Shown here: positions 56,840-64,000 of the stretch, piece by piece | Layout: every line of letters begins with the position of its first letter | How positions within the stretch are numbered: the first letter of the stretch is position 1 | Origin: Pseudomonadota bacterium | GTDB taxonomy: Bacteria > Myxococcota_A > Polyangia > Polyangiales > Polyangiaceae | Direction of reading: 5' to 3' | Length of the DNA: 64,000 nt | Assembly: GCA_023431345.1 (NCBI GenBank) | Contig: JAEYWK010000272.1 | Coordinates: 73,213-137,212, forward strand | Notes under the pieces: generated by a model | The model's database searches: none | Seen by the model: the letters and a program-made list of their open reading frames with translations, nothing else | What the model was told of the DNA's origin: nothing | Translations under genes and position numbers: made by a program

Positions 56840-57618
56840 AGCTCGCACTCTTCGGCGCGACGGGGCGCATGGGACTGGCCATCGCGCGGCTGGCGCACGC
56901 AGCCGGCGACCAGATCGTCGGCTGCATCTGCTCCGAGAGCGATCCAGGTCTCGGTCGTGACATCGGCGAGCTCGCGGGCATCGGTCAAATGGGGGTCGTC
57001 ACCACCGCCGACACCGCCTCGGGGCTGCTCGGCGCCGAGGTCGTGATCGACTTTTCGACCGCGTCGGCGGTCGCGGGGCTGGCCGCGCTGGCCGCGCGCC
57101 AAAAAGTGGCTCTGGTGAGCGGAACCACCAACATCGACGACAGCGCCAAGAAGGCGTTCCAGAAGGCCGCCAGCAGCGTGCCCGTGATGTGGGCGCCCAA
57201 CATGAGCGTCGGCGTTCAGGTGCTGGCCGAGGTCGTGCAGCACGCCGTGAAGCGCCTGGGGCTGGGCTTCGACGTCGAGATCGCCGAGGTTCATCACCGC
57301 AAGAAGATCGACTCGCCGTCGGGCACCGCCAAGCGGCTCGGTGAGGCGGCGCGCGCGGCGCGCGGTGAGCTGCGCGAGATCCACGGCCGCAGCGGCGACG
57401 TGGGCGCCCGCACCGACGACGAGATGGCCATCTTCGGCCTACGCGGCGGCGATGTGATCGGTGATCACACCGTTTACCTCTTCGGCCAGGGGGAGCGCCT
57501 CGAGCTCACCCACCGCGCCTCGAGCCGTGACCTCTTCGCTAACGGCGCGCTGCTGGCGGCACGCGCCCTGATCGGCAAGCCCGCGAAGTTTTACACGCTC
57601 GCCGACGTGCTCGCCTGA
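56836..57618 (+). CDS. dapB: 4-hydroxy-tetrahydrodipicolinate reductase
   Basis: 260 aa from the ATG inside the dapA end. Nucleotide-binding GATGRMG near the N-terminus; the substrate/catalytic segment EVHHRKKIDSPSGTAKRLG is intact. Second step of lysine/diaminopimelate synthesis, NAD(P)H-dependent. The stop overlaps the ureD start (TGATG), an unusual neighbour. Confidence 0.95.
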   Translation: MKLALFGATGRMGLAIARLAHAAGDQIVGCICSESDPGLGRDIGELAGIGQMGVVTTADTASGLLGAEVVIDFSTASAVAGLAALAARQKVALVSGTTNIDDSAKKAFQKAASSVPVMWAPNMSVGVQVLAEVVQHAVKRLGLGFDVEIAEVHHRKKIDSPSGTAKRLGEAARAARGELREIHGRSGDVGARTDDEMAIFGLRGGDVIGDHTVYLFGQGERLELTHRASSRDLFANGALLAARALIGKPAKFYTLADVLA

Positions 57619-58484
57619 TGGCGGAGGCGACGGGCTGGCTCGGGCGCCTCTCGCTCGCGTTCGAGAGCAGCGAGCACGGCACCCGGCTCGCCAAGAGCGC
57701 GCACGAAGGGCCGCTGCGCATCCAGCGCGTGCTGAGGCCGGAAGGGTCGGGCTGCCCCCACGTGTATTTGCTGCACCCGCCCGGCGGCGTGGTCGGCGGT
57801 GATCGCCTGCACACGCAGGTCGAGCTCGGCCCTGGCGCGGCCGCCCTACTCACGACGCCGGCGGCTCAAAAGCTGTATCGCTCCGCGGGCGCGACGTCCG
57901 AGATTCGAAACGAGCTGCTCGTCGCCGAGCGGGCCACGCTCGAGTGGCTGCCGAGCGAGACGCTGGCCTTCTCGGCCGCGCGCGCCACGCTCACGACGCG
58001 CGTCTGCCTCGGCGCGGGCGCGGCGTTCTTGGGTTGGGACGTCGCGTGCTATGGGATGCCGGCGCGCGGCGAGAGCTTCGACGCAGGGCGAGTCGTTTCT
58101 CGCTTCGAGCTACTGCGCGAAGGGACACCGCTGTTGATCGAGGCCTTCGAGCTGTCGCAGGCCGAGCCGCAGGGGGCGCCGGGGCAGGCGGAAGAGCTGC
58201 TGCGGGGCGCGTTCGCGCTGCGTGGTCAGCCGGTCGTCGCGAGCCTGTACGCGGTACCGGGCGAAGGTATCGTCGACGACGCGCTGCTGGGTCGGGTGCG
58301 CGACGCGGTGGGTGAGAGCACGAGCGAGCTCTGCGCCGTGACGTCACTGCGTGATTTGCTGGTCGTGCGCGTGCTCGCTCGCAGCGTCGAAGCCGCGCGC
58401 GCCCCGCTCTTGCGAGCTTGGCAGCTGCTTCGCCCCGAGCTGACGGCTCGCGCCCCCGTGCTGCCCCGCATCTGGTCCACCTGA
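57618..58484 (+). CDS. ureD: Urease accessory protein UreD
   Basis: 288 aa, usual length. Conserved pieces: HPPGGVVGGDRL (the HPPGG...GD signature), TTPAAQKLYRS and LPSETLAFSAARATL. Binds UreF and UreG to deliver nickel to apo-urease. The 179-base gap after it holds a GC-poor patch before ureAB, possibly an internal promoter. Confidence 0.92.
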   Translation: MAEATGWLGRLSLAFESSEHGTRLAKSAHEGPLRIQRVLRPEGSGCPHVYLLHPPGGVVGGDRLHTQVELGPGAAALLTTPAAQKLYRSAGATSEIRNELLVAERATLEWLPSETLAFSAARATLTTRVCLGAGAAFLGWDVACYGMPARGESFDAGRVVSRFELLREGTPLLIEAFELSQAEPQGAPGQAEELLRGAFALRGQPVVASLYAVPGEGIVDDALLGRVRDAVGESTSELCAVTSLRDLLVVRVLARSVEAARAPLLRAWQLLRPELTARAPVLPRIWST

Positions 58485-58663
58485 GGGCGCAGGGGCTGAG
58501 CCGGTCGCAGCGCCGGCGCTGCTTCGCGGCGATGTTCGCCAGGTTGCGGCTGGGTTTCGCGGCCTCGGCTGGGCCCGGCCGCAAAGAGCCGCGGTGAGCG
58601 ATCGAGTGTGACGGGGAGTTTTCCGTTTGCTGGGCGCGGGCTTTCGTTTATCCCGGTGGGGCG

Positions 58664-59323
58664 ATGGAGCTCTTACCGCGCGAAAAGGACAAGCTACTAC
58701 TGTTCACGGCGGCGCTGCTCGCCGAGCGGCGCAAGGCGCGAGGCTTGAAGCTGAATTACCCCGAAGCCGTGGCCTACATCAGCGCCGCCATCATCGAGGG
58801 CGCGCGCGACGGCAAGACGGTCGCGCAGCTCATGTCGGAGGGCACTCAGCTCTTGCGCGAGCCCGACGTGATGGAAGGCGTAGCGGAGCTGATCGCGGAG
58901 GTGCAGGTCGAAGCCACGTTCCCGGATGGCACGAAGCTGGTCACGGTGCACCAGCCGATCGCCTCGTCGGGTCGTCGCGCGCCGGGTGAGGTGCTCGTCG
59001 ACGACGCGCCGCCGATCGAGCTGAACGCCGGTCGCGCCACCGTCACGATCGAAGTGGCCAACACGGGTGACCGACCGATTCAGGTCGGCTCGCACTATCA
59101 TTTCTTCGAGACTAACCCTGGGCTCCGCTTCGATCGCCCCGCGACGCGCGGCTTTCGCCTCAACATCCCCGCCGGCACTGCGGTGCGCTTCGAGCCGGGC
59201 CAGACGCGCACGGTGGAGCTGTGCGAGCTAGCGGGCGCGCGGAAAGTGTACGGATTTCGGGGCGCGATCATGGGTGCGCTCGACGCCCCCGAAGCGCAGA
59301 CCGAGCCGGAGGACGCATCGTGA
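58664..59323 (+). CDS. ureAB: Fused urease gamma-beta subunit
   Basis: 219 aa. Residues 1-100 are the gamma subunit (LLPREKDKLLLFTAALLAERR ... LKLNYPEAVAYISAAIIEGARDG) and residues about 108-219 the beta subunit (GEVLVDDAPPIELNAGR ... QVGSHYHFFETN ... RFEPGQTRTVELCELAGARKVYGFRG). In most bacteria these are separate; fusion is known in Helicobacter. Forms the urease core with UreC. The stop overlaps ureC (GTGA). Confidence 0.94.
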   Translation: MELLPREKDKLLLFTAALLAERRKARGLKLNYPEAVAYISAAIIEGARDGKTVAQLMSEGTQLLREPDVMEGVAELIAEVQVEATFPDGTKLVTVHQPIASSGRRAPGEVLVDDAPPIELNAGRATVTIEVANTGDRPIQVGSHYHFFETNPGLRFDRPATRGFRLNIPAGTAVRFEPGQTRTVELCELAGARKVYGFRGAIMGALDAPEAQTEPEDAS

Positions 59324-61023
59324 GGAGTATCGACCGCCGCGCGTACGCGGAAATGTATGGCCCGACCAAGGGCGACCGCGTGCGGCTCGGTGACACCGAG
59401 CTCTTGATCGAGGTCGAGCGGGACTACACCACCTACGGTGAAGAGGTGAAGTTCGGCGGCGGCAAGGTGATCCGTGATGGCATGGGGCAGGGTCAGTCCA
59501 CCAATCACGAGGCCGCCGACACCGTCATCACCAACGCGCTCATCTTGGATCACTGGGGCATCGTCAAAGCCGACATCGGCATCGTGGCGGGGCGCATCTC
59601 GGCGATCGGCAAGGCAGGTAACCCCGACGTCCAGCCTCACGTGCAGATCGTCATCGGCCCTGGTACGGAGATCATCGCCGGGGAAGGCTGCATCGTCACC
59701 GCGGGCGGCGTCGACACGCACATTCACTTCATCTGCCCGCAGCAGTGTGAAGAAGCGCTGATGTCCGGCGTCACCACGATGGTCGGCGGAGGAACGGGGC
59801 CAGCCGCCGGTACCAGCGCCACCACGTGCACGCCGGGCCCCTGGAACATCGCGCGCATGCTCCAGTCGCTCGAGGCTTTCCCGCTGAATTTCGGCCTGCT
59901 CGGCAAGGGCAACGCCAGCCTACCCGAAGCTCTGGTGGAGCAAGTGGCGGCCGGGTGCGTGGGCCTCAAGCTGCATGAAGACTGGGGCACCACGCCTGCC
60001 GCCATCGACAACTGCCTGAACGTCGCCGAAGCCTACGACGTCCAGGTCGCCATCCACACCGACACGCTGAACGAGTCGGGCTTCGTGGAGGACACCCTGG
60101 CTGCGTTCAAGGGACGCACCATCCATACGTTCCACACCGAGGGCGCTGGCGGCGGTCACGCGCCCGACATCATCAAGGCTTGCGGCGCGCCGAACGTGCT
60201 CCCGTCTTCCACGAATCCGACGCGCCCCTACACCGTGAACACGGTCGACGAGCACCTCGACATGTTGATGGTGTGTCACCATTTGGATCCGAGCATAGCG
60301 GAGGACGTGGCGTTCGCGGAGTCGCGCATCCGTCGCGAGACGATCGCGGCAGAGGACATCCTGCACGACAAGGGGGCGTTCAGCATGATGTCGAGCGACT
60401 CCCAGGCGATGGGCCGCATCGGCGAGGTGATCACGCGCACCTGGCAGACCGCGCACAAAATGAAGGTGCAGCGCGGCGCCCTGCCGGAAGACTCCTCACG
60501 CAACGACAACTTCCGCGCCAAGCGCTACATCGCCAAGTACACCATCAACCCCGCCATCAGCCACGGCATGAGCAAGGAAATTGGCTCGGTCGAAGTCGGG
60601 AAGCTGGCAGATCTGGTGATCTGGCGGCCCGCCTTCTTCGGGGCCAAGCCGTCGCTGATCATCAAGGGCGGCTTCATCGTGGCGGCGCCGATGGGCGACG
60701 CCAACGCCTCCATTCCCACGCCGCAGCCGGTGCACTTCCGGCCGATGTTCGGGGCGTTCGGCGCGGCGCGCTCCGCGACCTGCGTGCACTTCGTGTCGCA
60801 GGCGGCCGCGGATCGAGATATCGCGCGCGAGCTCGGGCTGACGCGGCGTTTGGTGCCGGTGCGCAATACTCGGCGCGTCCGCAAGCGCGACTTGATCCAC
60901 AACGACTACACTCCGCACATGGAAGTCGACTCGCAGACCTACGAGGTGCGAGCCGATGGTGAGCTCTTGGTGTGCGAGCCAGCCCGCGAGCTGCCGCTCG
61001 CCCAGCGTTACTTCCTCTTCTGA
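59320..61023 (+). CDS. ureC: Urease alpha (catalytic) subunit
   Basis: 567 aa from a GTG. Nickel-bridging carbamylated lysine in VGLKLHEDWGT at about residue 218, nickel His sites in HIHF and HTDTLNESGF, flap/catalytic His in MVCHHLDP near residue 320. All expected ligands are visible, so the enzyme should hydrolyse urea to ammonia and carbamate. Provides ammonia for nitrogen use or acid resistance. Confidence 0.96.
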   Translation: MRSIDRRAYAEMYGPTKGDRVRLGDTELLIEVERDYTTYGEEVKFGGGKVIRDGMGQGQSTNHEAADTVITNALILDHWGIVKADIGIVAGRISAIGKAGNPDVQPHVQIVIGPGTEIIAGEGCIVTAGGVDTHIHFICPQQCEEALMSGVTTMVGGGTGPAAGTSATTCTPGPWNIARMLQSLEAFPLNFGLLGKGNASLPEALVEQVAAGCVGLKLHEDWGTTPAAIDNCLNVAEAYDVQVAIHTDTLNESGFVEDTLAAFKGRTIHTFHTEGAGGGHAPDIIKACGAPNVLPSSTNPTRPYTVNTVDEHLDMLMVCHHLDPSIAEDVAFAESRIRRETIAAEDILHDKGAFSMMSSDSQAMGRIGEVITRTWQTAHKMKVQRGALPEDSSRNDNFRAKRYIAKYTINPAISHGMSKEIGSVEVGKLADLVIWRPAFFGAKPSLIIKGGFIVAAPMGDANASIPTPQPVHFRPMFGAFGAARSATCVHFVSQAAADRDIARELGLTRRLVPVRNTRRVRKRDLIHNDYTPHMEVDSQTYEVRADGELLVCEPARELPLAQRYFLF

Positions 61024-61607
61024 TGAGCGCGACGATGCAGATGCTAGAGCAAGTGCTGGAGCGTAGCGATGCGCGCCCGGTGACCGATTCCCTGACCTTG
61101 GTGTTCGAGCTGAGGCGGCGCGCGCGGCTGCGCACGCGGCTCGACAGCGGCGCCGAGGTCGGTTTGCTGCTCGAGCGCGGGCTCTCGCTGAAAAATGGAG
61201 ATCGCCTCGCTAGCAAAGATGGCAAGCTCGTGGTCGAGGTGCGCGCCCGCGCCGAGCAGCTGTCGACGGTGGAGACGGACGATAAGCACCTGCTGGCGCG
61301 CGCCGCCTACCACCTCGGCAACCGCCACGTGCCGCTGCAGATCGAACCGAGCCGGCTCAGCTACCAGCACGACCACGTCCTCGACGGGCTGATGCGGGAG
61401 CTGGGATTGGAGGTGCTCGTCGTCGAGAGGCCCTTCGAGCCGGAGCCGGGCGGTTACGCCAGCGGCGGCCACCGCCACGGTCACGATCACGGCCATGGCC
61501 ACGACCACGCCCACAGTCATGATCACGATCACGATCACGATCACGATCACGACCATGGGCACGGCCACGGTCACGACCCTGGTCACGCTCACGAGCCTCG
61601 GCGATGA
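61023..61607 (+). CDS. ureE: Urease nickel chaperone UreE with long His tail
   Basis: 194 aa from an ATG in a TGATG overlap. N-terminal peptide-binding domain and C-terminal metal domain (YHLGNRHVPLQI ... LSYQHDHVLDGLMRELG) are intact, followed by about 45 residues dominated by His/Asp/Gly (HGHDHGHGHDHAHSHD...). The tail can hold many nickel ions, as in Klebsiella UreE, and is encoded in part by a GATCAC repeat. Confidence 0.93.
   Translation: MSATMQMLEQVLERSDARPVTDSLTLVFELRRRARLRTRLDSGAEVGLLLERGLSLKNGDRLASKDGKLVVEVRARAEQLSTVETDDKHLLARAAYHLGNRHVPLQIEPSRLSYQHDHVLDGLMRELGLEVLVVERPFEPEPGGYASGGHRHGHDHGHGHDHAHSHDHDHDHDHDHDHGHGHGHDPGHAHEPRR
61521..61550 (+). repeat. GATCAC x5 microsatellite in ureE
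   Basis: Five perfect tandem GATCAC units encoding Asp-His repeats in the nickel-binding tail. The in-frame 6-bp period means slippage would alter only tail length. Confidence 0.85.
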
Positions 61608-62275
61608 GGGCGGCCGCGCTCTTGCGGCTGTTTCAGCTGTCCAGCGCCGCGCTGCCGATCGGCGCGTTCGCCTATTCTCAGGGCCTCGAGCAAGCCGTCG
61701 CCCTCGGTGACGTCGGCTGCAAGGACACGGCAACCGCGTGGACCCTCGGCATGTTGAGCCGCTCCGTGCTGAGCCTCGACGTGCCGATCTTTGCTCGCGT
61801 CTACCGCGGCCTCGCGGCGGGTGACGAGCGAGCGGCTCGCTACTGGAACGACTACTTGTTCGCAGCTCGCGGCAGCGCCGAGCTACGCGCCGAAGAGCGG
61901 CAGGTCGGCTCGGCCCTCGCGCGCCTGCTCGATCGCGAGGGCGTGGCCGCAGCCGGCTCTTGGCAACATGACCCGCGCGTCACGTTGGCGACGACGTTCG
62001 CGCTGGCGGCTGTCACCTGGGACGCGCCGTTGCCCGAAGCCGCGCTCGCCTACACCTACGCCTGGGTCGAGGCGCAGGTAGGGGCCGCGACGCGCCTCAT
62101 CCCGCTCGGGCAGAGCGACGCGCAGCGCGTCCTGTCCGCGCTGATCGAGCGAGCGGCGCGCGGGGTACCGGCCGCCCTCGATCGCCCCGACGACGAGCTC
62201 GCCTCTTCCACGCCCGGCCAGCTCCTGCTCTCGGCCTTGCACGAAACTCAGTACTCTAGGCTCTTCCGCTCTTAG
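61604..62275 (+). CDS. ureF: Urease accessory protein UreF
   Basis: 223 aa, all-helical. Hallmarks: LLRLFQLSSAALPIGAFAYSQGLE at the start, and YAWVEAQVGAATRLIPLGQSDAQ near the end. Acts with UreD and UreG in nickel insertion. ATGA overlap with ureE; ureG follows after 10 bases. Confidence 0.93.
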   Translation: MRAAALLRLFQLSSAALPIGAFAYSQGLEQAVALGDVGCKDTATAWTLGMLSRSVLSLDVPIFARVYRGLAAGDERAARYWNDYLFAARGSAELRAEERQVGSALARLLDREGVAAAGSWQHDPRVTLATTFALAAVTWDAPLPEAALAYTYAWVEAQVGAATRLIPLGQSDAQRVLSALIERAARGVPAALDRPDDELASSTPGQLLLSALHETQYSRLFRS

Positions 62276-62285
62276 GAGATTCGTT

Positions 62286-62903
<618 letters not shown>

Positions 62904-62918
62904 GCGCCGTCAGCGCCG

Positions 62919-64000
62919 CTACTTGCTGAAGCTCGGCACCCAGCCTCCGAAGATCTTGGCCAGCGTGTAGTTTTCGGCTTGCTGGTCGCTCAGTTGCTTC
63001 GACTGCGGAGCGCGTGCCCCGAGCGAGCTGGCGCCAGGACCGGTCGTCTCGTACTCGGCGAAGCGGGCCGTATCGAGCGTGTTTTCGCCCATCGCCTGCC
63101 AGCCCACGGGCTTGATGTGCGCGCCGAGCTCGGTGCGCAGGAAGGTCGCCGAGCCGTAAGCGCCCCAGTTGCGCCCGAGCACGGTCGACGAAGGCCCTTG
63201 GCTCGACGTCAGCGCGCCGCCGAGAAACACCAGGCCGTACGCCACGTCTTGCTGCGTGTTGGGCGCCGTCACGGCCGTGCCACTGGCCGCGCTGTGCACG
63301 GTGCAGCCATCGAACACGGCCGTGCCGTCACCGAAGATGAAGTCGACGCTGCCTTCGACGTAGCAGCTCTTGAAATACTGCTTCTGCTTGCGCACGTAGA
63401 GCGTGTCCTGAAAGCTCAAGAAGCGACAATTGCGAAATTGCACCTGGTTGCCGCTCACGAGCAGCGCTACCGCTTGCGAGCCGCCGAGCGGGGTGCTGTT
63501 CGCGAACGTCAGGTTCTCGGCCGACACGTCGTTGGCGGTGATGTTGGTGCTGGCGCTGCCCGTCGTGCCCAGCGTCCCGCCCTCGGGCTTCGGGGTGTTG
63601 GCGTTGTCCTTGTACGTGAGGATGGTCGAGCTGGCCTTGCCCGCTTGTCCGCACAGCGTGACGTTCGGCACCTGCACGATGAGCTTCTCTTGGTAGGTGC
63701 CGGGAGCGATGCGGATTTGCGTCGGCGTGGTGTTGGTCTTCGGGAGGCTGTCGAGCGCGGCCTGTATGGTCGCGAAGTTGCCGCCGGATTTGGCGACGGT
63801 GATCACCGGCTGCTCGGTGACGCTGTTGCAATCGCCGCCGCTGCTCTGGCTACCCCCACCACCGCCGACCCCGCCTGTCCCGCCGCCGCCCGCTCCCCCG
63901 CTGCCGCCGTGATCCGGGCCACCGCCCGCCCCCGAGCTTCCGCCGCTCATGGCTCCCGCCGAGCCCGCCGCTGCGCCCCCGGCGCCGGCCGGCCCGTGGC
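62919..64000 (-). CDS. Pectin methylesterase, 5' end cut by window edge
   Basis: At least 360 aa visible; the frame is open to the right edge and codes a Gly/Ala-rich linker, so the true start, probably a lipoprotein signal, lies outside. The right-handed beta-helix of carbohydrate esterase family 8 is clear: VITVAKSGGNFATIQAALDSLP, then QDTLYVRKQKQYFKSCYVEG, GSVDFIFGDGTAVFDGC (catalytic Asp) and LGRNWGAYGSATFLRTELG (Arg). It removes methyl esters from pectin in plant cell walls. Confidence 0.9.
   Translation of the reverse strand, partial: HGPAGAGGAAAGSAGAMSGGSSGAGGGPDHGGSGGAGGGGTGGVGGGGGSQSSGGDCNSVTEQPVITVAKSGGNFATIQAALDSLPKTNTTPTQIRIAPGTYQEKLIVQVPNVTLCGQAGKASSTILTYKDNANTPKPEGGTLGTTGSASTNITANDVSAENLTFANSTPLGGSQAVALLVSGNQVQFRNCRFLSFQDTLYVRKQKQYFKSCYVEGSVDFIFGDGTAVFDGCTVHSAASGTAVTAPNTQQDVAYGLVFLGGALTSSQGPSSTVLGRNWGAYGSATFLRTELGAHIKPVGWQAMGENTLDTARFAEYETTGPGASSLGARAPQSKQLSDQQAENYTLAKIFGGWVPSFSK

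Noticed and set aside
58540..58660. Possible dyad CGGGGAGTTTTCCG before ureAB
   Set aside because: Only the outer bases are symmetric; too imperfect to call a regulatory site.

Overview
The window looks like a chromosomal segment of a very GC-rich myxobacterium (Myxococcota), most likely a Sorangium/Polyangium-type member of the Polyangia. The signs are a MYXO-CTERM anchor on a MopE-type Ca-binding-repeat protein, many lipoproteins with Gly/Ser-rich linkers, a Ser/Thr-kinase fused to a sigma54 activator, a zinc-ribbon Ser/Thr kinase, a pilMNOPQ cluster, and a cluster mixing ParA, roadblock and DUF4388 domains. The taxonomic call rests on gene style, not on a marker gene. No rRNA, tRNA, CRISPR, prophage or insertion sequence was recognised.

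Layout. 1-5.7 kb: 3' end of cdsA, an expansin-like lipoprotein, a VIT/von Willebrand protein translationally coupled to an exosortase, and a glutamate-type dehydrogenase. 5.8-13.2 kb: a possible Walker-A-less Ras-like protein, a FliA-like sigma factor with a well-formed sigma54 promoter and three upstream copies of a 16-bp dyad, then divergent pilMNOPQ. 13.2-17.5 kb: outer-membrane beta-barrel, 13-heme cytochrome, an 84-aa protein and a lipoprotein with a CX4CH site (probable electron-transfer conduit). 17.5-30.5 kb: signalling and housekeeping genes (kinase-GAF-AAA+ regulator behind a consensus promoter, orphan DNA adenine methylase, soluble transhydrogenase plus HDOD protein, Ser/Thr kinase, SH3 protein, MYXO-CTERM protein, N-acetyltransferase).

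30.5-40.4 kb is one tightly packed minus-strand operon: secA, Gld-type ABC ATPase, permease, GldG-like protein, DUF4340 protein, hflX. 40.7-48.1 kb holds a thioesterase, rseP with three PDZ domains, rsmB, a lipoprotein, and an ECF sigma / membrane partner / Cys-rich lipoprotein operon. 48.5-52.0 kb is the most intriguing block: a TPR/winged-helix protein, a pseudo-receiver-DUF4388-TPR protein, a ParA/MinD ATPase and two roadblock/LC7-type proteins, all co-directional and lacking an adjacent GTPase. A 1-kb gene-free stretch with stacked inverted repeats (52.8-53.9 kb) separates a heme-oxygenase-like protein from a second Cys-rich lipoprotein related to the one at 47.2 kb.

54.9-62.9 kb: an FHA-GGDEF diguanylate cyclase, then dapA-dapB-ureD-ureAB-ureC-ureE-ureF-ureG, apparently one transcription unit linking lysine/peptidoglycan precursor synthesis to urease, with a fused gamma-beta urease subunit. 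The window ends inside a pectin methylesterase which, with the expansin-like protein at the other end, suggests attack on plant-derived material. Most operons use NTGA or TGATG stop/start overlaps, so translational coupling is the rule here.
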